This document shows positions 8,302-17,044 of a stretch of 49,243 bases of DNA, piece after piece. The first letter of the stretch is position 1. Every line of letters begins with the position of its first letter. The position numbers were made by a program, and so were the translations under genes. Under the pieces are notes generated by a model. The model searched no databases and was not told the origin of the DNA. It saw only the letters and a program-made list of their open reading frames with translations. The stretch is taken from the NCBI GenBank assembly GCA_946414975.1, contig CAMKQS010000005.1, forward strand, positions 1 through 49,243, written 5' to 3'. This stretch comes from an uncultured Caryophanales bacterium. GTDB lineage: Bacteria; Bacillota_I; Bacilli_A; RF39; UBA660.

Positions 8302-9156
8302 ATGGATAATGAATTAAATAATGTAGTATTTGAATGTAAAAACTGTCATAATACATTTATTATAAAAGAATATAAAAAAGATATTTATTGTCCATATTGT
8401 GCAAAAAATGAATTTGAAAAAAAAGAATATAATAAAAAAATAGATATAAATTATATTCTACCATTTAAAATTGCAAAAGATGATGCAAAAAAGATATTAA
8501 TAAATAACTATAATAAAAAATATTTTTTACCAGAAATATATAAAAATAAGAATATAATAGATAAAATTGTAGGATTATATATACCTGTAGGATTATATGA
8601 TGCAGAAATAAGTTTTTCTATAAATATTAAAGGAAAGAAAAAATACAATAAAATATTAAAAGAATATGATATTGAAAGAGTGGGAGTATCTACATATAAT
8701 AATATAATTATAAATAGTGGTATTGTTAATAATCAGGATATAGTTTTTAATTATTCATATAAAGATATGAGAAAATATGATATATCTTACTTATCTGGAT
8801 ATATAACTGATACTAATGAGTTAGAATATAATGACCTAGTTGATTTTGAATGTGATGATTTAAAAGATGATACATTGAATAAAATAAAAGAAGATATAAA
8901 TAATTATAATAATATAGATATAAATAAAAAAGAATTAAATATATCTAAAATAGATTTAAAAAAATGCTTTATTCCGGTTTGGATTCTACCTGTAAAGATA
9001 AAGAATAGTATTTACTATGTTTTTATAAATGGACAAAATGGTAATATTAAGATTGATTATCCATATGAAAAAATAAAAATAATAATACTTAATATTATTA
9101 TATTTATTATATGTTTATTATTGAGTTTGTTATTATTTGTATTTGGGGTGATTTAA
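8302..9156 (+). CDS. Zinc-ribbon membrane protein
   Basis: A 284-aa protein with an N-terminal zinc ribbon (CKNCHNTF and CPYC, about residues 13-35), a middle beta-rich region and one C-terminal membrane helix (about 257-280). Layout and phrases such as LPFKIAKDDAKKIL and GLYIPVGLYDAEI match a Bacillota family annotated as TFIIB-type zinc ribbon or PriA-like proteins; that name reflects the ribbon only and no helicase is present. Families of this type often neighbour TPM-domain proteins, as here. Probably a membrane-associated complex of unknown task. Confidence 0.72.
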   Translation: MDNELNNVVFECKNCHNTFIIKEYKKDIYCPYCAKNEFEKKEYNKKIDINYILPFKIAKDDAKKILINNYNKKYFLPEIYKNKNIIDKIVGLYIPVGLYDAEISFSINIKGKKKYNKILKEYDIERVGVSTYNNIIINSGIVNNQDIVFNYSYKDMRKYDISYLSGYITDTNELEYNDLVDFECDDLKDDTLNKIKEDINNYNNIDINKKELNISKIDLKKCFIPVWILPVKIKNSIYYVFINGQNGNIKIDYPYEKIKIIILNIIIFIICLLLSLLLFVFGVI

Positions 9157-9852
9157 ATGAAAAGATTATTATTTATAACCATCTTTATTGTTTTAACTAT
9201 GCCTATATTTATATTAGCTAAAGATGAAAAAGTATATGATAATGCCGACATATTTTCTAAAAAAGAAGAAAATGTTATTAATAATAAACTTAATAAATAC
9301 ATAAATGATTATAATATAGATATTGTAGTACTCACTACATTAATAAATACAGATCAAGATACATATAAGTATGTAAAAAACTTTATTGAAGAAAATAATT
9401 TTGGAATAGGTAATTATAAAAGTGGAATAGTGTTTATTATTGATAAAGATAATAATAAAAGAAATTATTATTTATTTGGAGAAGCTCAAAAGTATATTGA
9501 TAATAAAAGAGAAAAAGATATTAAAACCTATATTGATAAAATGTATAATAGTACTAATAAAAACTATTATGTTCTAACTACATCATTTATTGATAAAATA
9601 GATTTTTACACTAAACAAGGAATACCGAAGTCTAATATTAATAAATATATTTCTGTAGATGGTTCATTAAAAGAAAAACGTAATTATCCAATATTTGTAT
9701 CAATATTCTCATCATTAGTATTCTCATTATTATTTACAAGTATTATAGTATACTTTTTAACAAAACAAAAAAATAAAGATAAAATAGAATATAAACCAAT
9801 TATTAATTATGATGTAAAAGATGATGTATTAATAAATAGTAAAGAGATTTAG
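9157..9852 (+). CDS. TPM domain-containing membrane protein
   Basis: 231 aa: signal peptide or first helix (residues 1-20), TPM domain (about 25-150; KVYDNADIFSKKEENVIN, then DIVVLTT, and FGIGNYKSGIVFIID), a second helix near 178-200 and a short cytoplasmic tail. TPM domains occur in photosystem II repair factors and bacterial membrane proteins; some have phosphatase activity, not assumed here. It starts directly after the stop of the zinc-ribbon gene, with a GGGGTGA ribosome site inside that gene, so the two are surely one transcript. Confidence 0.82.
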   Translation: MKRLLFITIFIVLTMPIFILAKDEKVYDNADIFSKKEENVINNKLNKYINDYNIDIVVLTTLINTDQDTYKYVKNFIEENNFGIGNYKSGIVFIIDKDNNKRNYYLFGEAQKYIDNKREKDIKTYIDKMYNSTNKNYYVLTTSFIDKIDFYTKQGIPKSNINKYISVDGSLKEKRNYPIFVSIFSSLVFSLLFTSIIVYFLTKQKNKDKIEYKPIINYDVKDDVLINSKEI

Positions 9853-9861
9853 TCTCTTTTT
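9841..9861 (+). terminator. Intrinsic terminator with the stop codon in its loop
   Basis: AAAGAGA (9841-9847) pairs with TCTCTTT (9853-9859), followed by Ts; the loop TTTAG contains the TAG stop of the TPM gene. Confidence 0.7.
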
Positions 9862-9940
9862 ATTATATATATATTTATCGATTAAAAATATTTAATAAAA
9901 TATTTTTATAATCATATATTTTATTAGAAAGTGGTGAAAT

Positions 9941-11416
9941 ATGGATAAATTAGAAATAATTAAAAGTATAACTGAAAGAACGGGTGGAGATTTATATTTA
10001 GGTGTTGTTGGTGCTGTTAGAACGGGTAAATCAACGTTTATTAAAAAATTTATTGAAAATATGGTTGTACCAAATATTGAAGATGAATATGAAAAAAAGC
10101 GTTGTTTAGATGAAATACCACAGTCTGCTCAAGGTAAAATGATAATGACAACTGAACCTAAATTTGTTCCATCTAAAGCTGCTAAGGTTAATGTAGATGA
10201 TTTTTCATGTAATGTACGTCTTGTAGATTGTGTTGGTTATGTTATTGATGGAGCTAAAGGGTATGAAGATGAAAATGGTCCAAGGATGGTTAAAACTCCA
10301 TGGTATGATGATGAAATACCATTTATAGAGGCAGCAGAAATTGGTACAGAAAAAGTAATAAGAGATCATTCATCAATTGGTATTGTAGTTACAACTGATG
10401 GATCCTTTGGAGAAATACCTAGAAGTAATTATATTGATGCAGAGAGAAGAATTGTTAGTGAATTAAAAGATATAGGTAAACCATTTATCATGATTTTAAA
10501 TTCATCTCATCCAATGCTTCCTGAAACAGAAAGAATTGCCAATAATCTAAGAGATGAATATGATATTCCTGTTCTTCCAATGAGTATTGAAGCAATGAAT
10601 GAGAAAGACTTATATAATGTATTAAAAGAGTCTTTATATGAATTCCCTGTTACTGAAATCAAAGTTAATATGCCAGATTGGATAGCTGTATTACAACCTG
10701 ATAATTGGCTTAAGAAAATATATATTGATAAAATAAAGGAAAGTGTAATTGAAGTAGATAAACTAAGAGATATAGATAAAATAACTAATCATTTTGGAGA
10801 TTGTGAATATATATCTCGAGCATATATTTCTGATGTTGATACCAATACGGGAGTAGTTACTATAAATTTAAATGCTAAAGAAGGATTATTTGATGAAGTA
10901 TTAAAAGGAATAATAGATATTGATGTAAGTAGTAAAGCAGATTTATTAAATCTATTTCAAGAATTTAGTGAAGCAAAAAGTGAATATGATCAAATAAAAT
11001 CAGCTTTAAAGATGGTTAAATCAACAGGATATGGTGTTGCGTCACCGTCTCTTAATGATATGAAATTAGATTCGCCTGAAGTAGTTAAACAAGGAAGTAG
11101 ATATGGTATTAAATTAAAAGCAGTGGCTCCATCTATTTATATGTTTAGAGTAGATGTCGAATCAACATTTGAACCAATTATAGGATCAGAAATGCAGAGT
11201 AAAGAATTAATTGATTATTTAATGCGTGATAGTGATACAGACCCAGAAAGCTTATGGAAAAGTGAAATATTTGGTCGTAGTATAGATCAAATAGTAAAAG
11301 AGGGAATTCAAGCTAAGTTATCTTTAACTCCAGAAAATGCTAGATTTAAAATTCAGCAAGCATTAACTAAACTTGTAAATAAAGGATCTGGCAATCTATA
11401 TACACTAGTAATTTAA
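9941..11416 (+). CDS. spoIVA: Stage IV sporulation protein A (spore coat morphogenetic ATPase)
   Basis: SpoIVA coats the outer forespore membrane, hydrolysing ATP to polymerise into the basement layer of the spore coat. 491 aa, normal length. Walker A GAVRTGKS at residues 24-31, followed by the very conserved stretch around DEIPQSAQGKMIMTTEPKFVP. VRLVDCVGYVIDGAKGYED and the SSIGIVVTTDGSFGEIPR segment also match the family, as does the C-terminal region. The upstream gap carries CATATATT (9913-9920), sigma-E-like, but no matching -35 at the right distance. With yunB it shows that endospore genes survive in this compact genome. Confidence 0.97.
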   Translation: MDKLEIIKSITERTGGDLYLGVVGAVRTGKSTFIKKFIENMVVPNIEDEYEKKRCLDEIPQSAQGKMIMTTEPKFVPSKAAKVNVDDFSCNVRLVDCVGYVIDGAKGYEDENGPRMVKTPWYDDEIPFIEAAEIGTEKVIRDHSSIGIVVTTDGSFGEIPRSNYIDAERRIVSELKDIGKPFIMILNSSHPMLPETERIANNLRDEYDIPVLPMSIEAMNEKDLYNVLKESLYEFPVTEIKVNMPDWIAVLQPDNWLKKIYIDKIKESVIEVDKLRDIDKITNHFGDCEYISRAYISDVDTNTGVVTINLNAKEGLFDEVLKGIIDIDVSSKADLLNLFQEFSEAKSEYDQIKSALKMVKSTGYGVASPSLNDMKLDSPEVVKQGSRYGIKLKAVAPSIYMFRVDVESTFEPIIGSEMQSKELIDYLMRDSDTDPESLWKSEIFGRSIDQIVKEGIQAKLSLTPENARFKIQQALTKLVNKGSGNLYTLVI

Positions 11417-11441
11417 ATTATGATTTATTCATAATTTTTTT
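11415..11441 (+). terminator. Terminator between spoIVA and feoA
   Basis: AAATTATGA (11415-11423) pairs with TCATAATTT (11429-11437); the T run reaches 11441, one base before the feoA ATG. The left arm begins inside the spoIVA stop. Confidence 0.72.
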
Positions 11442-11672
11442 ATGAAATTAATGAATCTTAAAATAGATGATTATGCTTATATTAAATATATAAATATAAA
11501 AGATAATAGTTTAAAAATACATCTTTTAGAAATAGGACTTGTATATAATACTAAAATTAGATTACTTTATAAAGATAGTAATATTGTAGTTATTAATTAT
11601 AGAAATACTAATATTCTATTATCTAAAGATATAGCTATAAATATAGAGGTATATGATAGCTTTATTAGGTAA
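11442..11672 (+). CDS. feoA: FeoA-domain protein
   Basis: 76 aa, an SH3-like FeoA domain that in other bacteria supports FeoB in Fe2+ uptake. The pattern LKIDDYAYIKYI, then HLLEIGLVYNTKIRLLYKDSNIVVINY, matches the family core in which a small G/L-rich turn separates two beta pairs. The ATG is the base after a terminator T run and has no visible ribosome site; ATG 11451 is the next in-frame option. It overlaps feoB by 20 bases, so the two are coupled. Identity is good because of the domain pattern and partner. Confidence 0.78.
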   Translation: MKLMNLKIDDYAYIKYINIKDNSLKIHLLEIGLVYNTKIRLLYKDSNIVVINYRNTNILLSKDIAINIEVYDSFIR

Positions 11673-13341
11673 TCCTAATTGTGGAAAGAGTTCTATATTT
11701 AATATACTTACTAAATCATCTAGAAAAATTGGTAATTATAATGGAGTTACAGTAGACTATAAAATAGGACTGTTTAAAGATAAGAAAATAGTTGACTTGC
11801 CAGGTATTTATTCTCTTAATCCATATACTAAAGAAGAAGAGATTACTATAAAATTTATTAATAAAAATAAAATAGACTTAATAATTAATGTTATAGATAT
11901 AAATTCATTAAATAGAAGTTTATACTTAACATTAAGATTACTAGATTTAAATATTCCACTCGTTATTGCACTAAATAAGTGTGAAAGTAATAATAGTATA
12001 AATATAGACTTGTTAGAAAAAATATTAAATATTAAAGTTATAAAAGTATCTGCTTTAAAAAATATCGGAATAGATAATTTAAAAAAAGAAATACTTAAAA
12101 ATAATTATGTTTGTAATTATAAAATAGAATTTAATAATGATATTACAAGTATATATAAAAAGATAGATAGAATAACAAGTGAAGTAATAAAAAATAAGAT
12201 AAAAAAAAGAAATAGATTTAAATTAATAATAAAATATAAATATTTATTTATAATAATTAGTATATTTATGTTTATATTAATATATTATTTTTCAATAAAT
12301 ATTATTGGAAATATTATAAATAGTAGAATAAATATTATTATAAATTATATAAATACTTATTTATTGATAATCTTAAATAAATTAAAATTATCAATTATTT
12401 TAAAAAAGCTAATATTAGACGGAATAATAAATGGTATTACAAATACTATAAACTTTATTCCTCAATTATTCTTTTTAATATTTATATTATCAATAATAGA
12501 AGATACAGGATTTATTAATATAATAGCTATACTATTTAATAATTTCTTAAATAAAATTGGTATAAGTAGTAATAGCCTACATTCATTGTTTTTAGCAACC
12601 AATTGTAGTGCAATGGCAATTATGTCTACGAGAACTATAAAAAATGAAATTGAGAGAAAAAAAGTTATATTCTTGATTCCTTTAATACCATGTTGTGCGA
12701 AAATATCTATTATGGTATTTATTATATCTAATTTTTATAATAGTTCTTTTTTAATATTCTTATCATTTTACTTAATTTTAATATTTATAATATTTTTATT
12801 AAGTATTATATTTAAAAAAAATAAATCCAAATTAATAATGGAAATTCCACAATTAAAAATTCCATCAATAAAAGTTGCATATAAAGAATCTATAACTAAG
12901 ACAAAATCATTTATAAAAAGAATAATAACTATTATGATATTTATATCAATATTAAATTTCTTTCTATCATCATTTGATATATCATTAAATTATGTAAAAG
13001 ATATAAAAAGTAGTATTCTATATTTTACATCATCTAAACTATCTATTATATTTAAGCCATTTATAGGAATAAATAGTCCATCTATTTTTCTATCTATTAT
13101 ATCTGGATTTTTTGCAAAAGAACAAGTAGTATCAACTATAAATACATTAAAAGTTAATTTAAACTATATTACTGCTTATACTTTTTGTATTTTTAATATA
13201 TTTACTATCCCTTGTATTAATACACTATCTATTATGAAAAAAGAATGTGGTATTAAATTAACAATAGTCTATAATTTAATATATATATTAATATCTTATA
13301 TAGTATCAGTTATTATATTTAGATTATTATTTTTTATTTAA
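11653..13341 (+). CDS. feoB: FeoB-type ferrous iron transporter, short form
   Basis: Iron(II) transport GTPase. 562 aa, shorter than usual FeoB (roughly 650-800). N-terminal G domain: G1 GNPNCGKSS, G3 DLPGIYSL, G4 NKCE. The membrane part has about eight to ten helices and both gate repeats in altered form: CSAMAIMSTRTIKNE with a conserved Cys, and FFAKEQVVSTIN matching the FAKE.VV.T.N motif. The G before the usual Cys is replaced (TNCS). Very AT-rich with many Ile and Asn codons. Adjacency to spoIVA could mean sporulation-linked iron supply, but that is inference. Confidence 0.85.
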   Translation: MIALLGNPNCGKSSIFNILTKSSRKIGNYNGVTVDYKIGLFKDKKIVDLPGIYSLNPYTKEEEITIKFINKNKIDLIINVIDINSLNRSLYLTLRLLDLNIPLVIALNKCESNNSINIDLLEKILNIKVIKVSALKNIGIDNLKKEILKNNYVCNYKIEFNNDITSIYKKIDRITSEVIKNKIKKRNRFKLIIKYKYLFIIISIFMFILIYYFSINIIGNIINSRINIIINYINTYLLIILNKLKLSIILKKLILDGIINGITNTINFIPQLFFLIFILSIIEDTGFINIIAILFNNFLNKIGISSNSLHSLFLATNCSAMAIMSTRTIKNEIERKKVIFLIPLIPCCAKISIMVFIISNFYNSSFLIFLSFYLILIFIIFLLSIIFKKNKSKLIMEIPQLKIPSIKVAYKESITKTKSFIKRIITIMIFISILNFFLSSFDISLNYVKDIKSSILYFTSSKLSIIFKPFIGINSPSIFLSIISGFFAKEQVVSTINTLKVNLNYITAYTFCIFNIFTIPCINTLSIMKKECGIKLTIVYNLIYILISYIVSVIIFRLLFFI

Positions 13342-13390
13342 AGTGTGTAATAAAAACAAGCAATAAGATAATAATAAAAATGGTGATTTT

Positions 13391-13840
13391 ATGAAAAATG
13401 TAATAATATCAACCATTCTTTTTTTATTAGTATTACATATTTTAAATATGAATAAAAATAGGAATGAATTATTAAAAGTATTTAATGATAATAATACATA
13501 TAAATCTTATATAATAGATCTTAGTATAGATAGTATTACAACACACAATATAAGAAACTATATATTTGATGAAATAGATGCACTATATCCTTATTTTGAT
13601 AATGGTTATAATAACATAAATACAAGTTGGTATAATATAGATAAAACAAGGTCTTTTGAATCTAATATTAAACTATTTGAAGAAAAATATATTAATTATT
13701 TTAATAATAATTCTAAAAAAGACTATGCAATAAGTATTAAATTAGAAGGTATTAGAATATCTAAAGCAATAGTAATAACAGACAGTATAGAAAAGTATAA
13801 AAAATACTCTTATGTAAATTTATCTGGGATAAACTCATAA
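13391..13840 (+). CDS. Small membrane-anchored protein, unknown
   Basis: 149 aa, not recognised. One N-terminal membrane helix (about residues 2-20) is followed by an Asn-, Tyr- and Ile-rich domain expected outside the cell. No lipobox and no catalytic motif that I know. GGTGA lies 5 bases before the ATG. It follows feoB by 49 bases and precedes a 118-base gap. It could belong with the feoAB or sporulation genes, but nothing in the sequence proves it. Confidence 0.7.
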   Translation: MKNVIISTILFLLVLHILNMNKNRNELLKVFNDNNTYKSYIIDLSIDSITTHNIRNYIFDEIDALYPYFDNGYNNINTSWYNIDKTRSFESNIKLFEEKYINYFNNNSKKDYAISIKLEGIRISKAIVITDSIEKYKKYSYVNLSGINS

Positions 13841-13958
13841 GATTAAATTACAAATAATGTGCTAAAAATAAAATTGAAAAGTAGAGATATATTTAAGCAT
13901 AACTATTTTCTTTTGTTCTATATTTTGATATACTTAATGTAGAATAAGGAGGAATAAA

Positions 13959-15167
13959 ATGAGAAAGAAAGGTTTTACCTTAATAGAATTAATAGCAGTA
14001 TTAGTAATTTTAGCAATACTTGCACTAATCGTAACACCGCTAGTTATGAATATAATAAGAAAAGCTAGAGTTTCGGCAGATAAAAGAAGTGTAGATGCAT
14101 ACGGAAGAAGTGTCGAGTTAGCTATAGCTACTCACCTGCTAGATACAGGTACATTTCCAACAGATTTAAAAAACTTAAATGTAGAATATACAGGAAAAAC
14201 TGTAAGCTGTAATATAATGCAAATGAAAGAAAATGGAGGAATATATTTATCAGAATGTACTGTAGGTACTAAAGCAGTAAAAGATTCATCTACTGAAGAT
14301 GGATATTACCATTATGGTACAAGAGATTTAACAAATGAAGAATACATAGACATGTATGGAAAATCGCTAGAGAAAGCATTAAAAGAATACTATGATATAA
14401 ATAATTCATATCCAAGTGATTATAAAGTTTTAACATTAGATTATAGTGGAAAGAATGTAATATGTAATACAAAGATTAATTATGATGGAACTGTATATCT
14501 AACAAATTGTAATGTGGATGGACTAAATATAACAGATACTAATAATAAGGATGGATATTATCATTATGGAAAAAATGAATATTCTGTTGGAGATGAAGTA
14601 ATATATAATGGAATGAATTTTTATGTAATTAGTCAAAGCTCAGATGGTGAAAAAATAACATTGCTGAAAGGGGAACCATTAAAATATGAAGAAGTTCAAT
14701 TATATTCAAATAGTACGGAATTTGGTACAGAAAATAATAATGGATATGGAGTAATGTACTATGCTTCAAATAATGATAGTAGATATATAAATTCATATAT
14801 AAAAATAGTAGTAGAAAATTGGAGCACTGCGAATATAAATTCAAGAGACTTAATAGAAGATTATACTGGTTATAGTGCAAGACTATTGACATTAGATGAA
14901 ATGGTATCAGATCTGGGATATGTGGAGGGTTATAAAGCTACAACTTATAATATTACAGCCGATACAACACCTTTGTGGGTTTATAATAACCAATATAGCT
15001 ATTGGACAATGTCCCAAGGAAATGATTCATCTACTGAGGTTTGGGCTGTAGGTACCAGTGGAGTTCTGGGGAGCACAAGAGTTGCTACTTCCTGGACTGT
15101 TATTTATGGAAGTCCAAGTCGTAAAGCTGTTCGCCCAGTTATAACGATCTCTAAATCTTCAATCTAA
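13959..15167 (+). CDS. Type IV pilin-like protein with duplicated middle and C-terminal lectin-like end
   Basis: 402 aa. The N-terminus MRKKGFTLIELIAVLVILAI is a classic class III prepilin signal: cleavage after Gly5, methylated Phe6, Glu at mature position 5. Two similar modules follow (about residues 48-128 and 129-210), each running from YGRS/YGKS through a Cys pair to DGYYHYG. The last 190 residues resemble the C-terminal beta-rich domain seen in many gut Bacillota surface proteins, ending ARLLTLDEM, YWTMSQ and RKAVRPVITI. That end is far richer in G+C than its surroundings. No prepilin peptidase or pilus ATPase is in the window. AAGGAGG precedes the ATG. Confidence 0.86.
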   Translation: MRKKGFTLIELIAVLVILAILALIVTPLVMNIIRKARVSADKRSVDAYGRSVELAIATHLLDTGTFPTDLKNLNVEYTGKTVSCNIMQMKENGGIYLSECTVGTKAVKDSSTEDGYYHYGTRDLTNEEYIDMYGKSLEKALKEYYDINNSYPSDYKVLTLDYSGKNVICNTKINYDGTVYLTNCNVDGLNITDTNNKDGYYHYGKNEYSVGDEVIYNGMNFYVISQSSDGEKITLLKGEPLKYEEVQLYSNSTEFGTENNNGYGVMYYASNNDSRYINSYIKIVVENWSTANINSRDLIEDYTGYSARLLTLDEMVSDLGYVEGYKATTYNITADTTPLWVYNNQYSYWTMSQGNDSSTEVWAVGTSGVLGSTRVATSWTVIYGSPSRKAVRPVITISKSSI

Positions 15168-15199
15168 ATATTAGGAAATATTGTGCTAGAAATAAGAAT

Positions 15200-15226
15200 C
15201 AGCAATACCAATAATTGCTGTTTTTT
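15200..15226 (+). terminator. Intrinsic terminator after the pilin-like gene
   Basis: CAGCAAT (15200-15206) with ATTGCTG (15214-15220), 7-base loop, then six Ts. Confidence 0.82.
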
Positions 15227-15267
15227 ATTTTATAATTTATATATCTTATTAATTTATATAATATATA

Positions 15268-15297
15268 TTGATATTTTAATTAAAAATATTGTATAAT
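15268..15297 (+). promoter_or_regulatory. Sigma-A-type promoter
   Basis: TTGATA (15268-15273), 18 bases, TATAAT (15292-15297); it drives the 33-codon ORF and the 529-aa gene. Confidence 0.6.
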
Positions 15298-15319
15298 TGA
15301 GTAAGAATAGAGGGTTATT

Positions 15320-15421
15320 ATGGAAGAATTAATTTTACCAGGAGATACAAAAGATTTAGATATTATTTATGAGATTAATTTTGAAGAGGCAGATATTTCA
15401 AATTATATGTTAGAGGATTAA
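15320..15421 (+). CDS. 33-aa acidic small protein
   Basis: A short ORF just downstream of a good promoter, ending one base before the ATG of the next gene. The peptide is strongly acidic (MEELILPGD at the start, YMLED at the end), with no membrane helix. The tight placement suggests either a real small protein or a leader that couples translation into the 529-aa gene. AGAGGG upstream is a plausible ribosome site. No homologue is known to me. Confidence 0.55.
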   Translation: MEELILPGDTKDLDIIYEINFEEADISNYMLED

Positions 15422-15422
15422 T

Positions 15423-17012
15423 ATGAATGATATAAATAGAATTTTAAGAATATTTTATGATGATGTAAATATAAAAACAGTTTTAGAGCCTCCAACTAAA
15501 GTTGAAATCATAGATAAGTTATGTACAATTGGAATTGATAATCCTGGTGTTGATAATTCAAATATTGTAGATGAAATTGCATATGCACTTACAAAAAGTA
15601 TAGTGAATTATGAAAAAAGGTTTTATAGTGAAAATAAGAATTTGAATATTAAATATTTAAATGCTATAAAAGGTGGATATAGACATATAAATTTATTTTT
15701 TACTGAAGATATTATTCCTGGAACAATGGAAAGTATAGAAATATATATTCCAGTAACTTCCGATAGTATGAAAAGTATTGTTCCTCATTTATATAAGTAT
15801 TTAATGAGTAAGAAAATTAGTTTTTCATCAAAAATATCTATGTTTAACAGAAGCGATAATTTTATAGTTGAAGTATATGAAAAAAATGATGCGATAGATG
15901 TAATAAAATATTGTAATGATAATTACAAAGATATGTTAGGAGTACTAAATCCTTTTATAGCTAAAATAGGTTGTGTTGGAGTAAGTAAAAGATTAAATAA
16001 TATAAGTTATAATAATGGTATTTCTATTTTACTTAATGAGTATATAGAGGAATGTATATTAAGTCAAAGAAAAAAAGCATATGATGCAATAGATTTTCAA
16101 AACTTTGTAAATGAAATGTATGAATCTGCTGATAATTATATAGATAAAAATATGTACTATATTGCTAGTATTTCATTATACTGTATACTTACAAAAAAGA
16201 ATATATTAAGTTATTTTTCTGATAATATTAATTTTAATTTTGATTATACATATTTTAATAAATATGAAGAGATTATAATAGACAATAAATATCAGTATAT
16301 GTATAATGGTAATATTGTTGATGAGAATAATAATTATTTAGAATTTGTTCATCTTCAGTGTTTAAATTGTTTAAATAAAATTCATTTAGAACAATATAAT
16401 AGGCCATATGAAAGTGGTGCTATTATTAATAAAAAATTTACATACAAATTATTAGAACAATTAGATTTTATTTTAGATTCTTCTAGTAAATATAATATTA
16501 AGGCAGAGTATAATAATAAAGAAATATATGTATTACTTCCATATTTATATGGTTATATTGCAAATAAATATAAAGGTTGTAATGAAAGTGAAGTTAAAAA
16601 TGTTATAAAAACTATAACAAATTCAATGATAATCAAAAAAGAGTATAATAATGATAAAATATACTATGAACAAAATAGTCAAAAAATTGTATCAAGTATT
16701 CCAATTATTACAACATCAGAAGGAACTGTTGCACTAGATATTGTAGATAATACAACATCAATGTGTAATATAACAACAATAAAAATGGGTAAGATAAAAA
16801 AGTATTTAAATGTGTATGTTCATCTTTCTTATGCGTACTTAGGAGATATAACATCTTATAAAGGAAAAAGATATAGGTATGCAGTAGCAAAAACACTACT
16901 AGATGATAATAACTGTAATGAGGCGTTAGAAAGAAGACAAAAAGACTTTGGGGCACTATTTATAGATGATAGAAAAGATATAAATAAATATATTCAGTTT
17001 GAAAATGATTAA
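15423..17012 (+). CDS. Large cytoplasmic protein, unknown (529 aa)
   Basis: I do not recognise this protein with confidence. It has no signal peptide or membrane helix. Residues of about 75-165 run from GGYRHINLFFT through IEIYIPV to MFNRSDNFIVEVYEKNDA and faintly recall the HopA1-like domain of type III effectors and class V lanthipeptide enzymes; this is a guess from pattern only. The C-terminal 100 residues include LSYAYLGDITSYKG. It starts one base after a 33-codon ORF, so the two are coupled. A lipoprotein gene follows within 35 bases. Confidence 0.78.
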   Translation: MNDINRILRIFYDDVNIKTVLEPPTKVEIIDKLCTIGIDNPGVDNSNIVDEIAYALTKSIVNYEKRFYSENKNLNIKYLNAIKGGYRHINLFFTEDIIPGTMESIEIYIPVTSDSMKSIVPHLYKYLMSKKISFSSKISMFNRSDNFIVEVYEKNDAIDVIKYCNDNYKDMLGVLNPFIAKIGCVGVSKRLNNISYNNGISILLNEYIEECILSQRKKAYDAIDFQNFVNEMYESADNYIDKNMYYIASISLYCILTKKNILSYFSDNINFNFDYTYFNKYEEIIIDNKYQYMYNGNIVDENNNYLEFVHLQCLNCLNKIHLEQYNRPYESGAIINKKFTYKLLEQLDFILDSSSKYNIKAEYNNKEIYVLLPYLYGYIANKYKGCNESEVKNVIKTITNSMIIKKEYNNDKIYYEQNSQKIVSSIPIITTSEGTVALDIVDNTTSMCNITTIKMGKIKKYLNVYVHLSYAYLGDITSYKGKRYRYAVAKTLLDDNNCNEALERRQKDFGALFIDDRKDINKYIQFEND

Positions 17013-17044
17013 AAACTATGTTAGAATGATTGATGAGGGATAGT

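Noticed and set aside
13959..15167. A complete diversity-generating retroelement
   Set aside because: No reverse transcriptase, accessory protein or template repeat was found in this window, so only the variable-tail hypothesis is kept.
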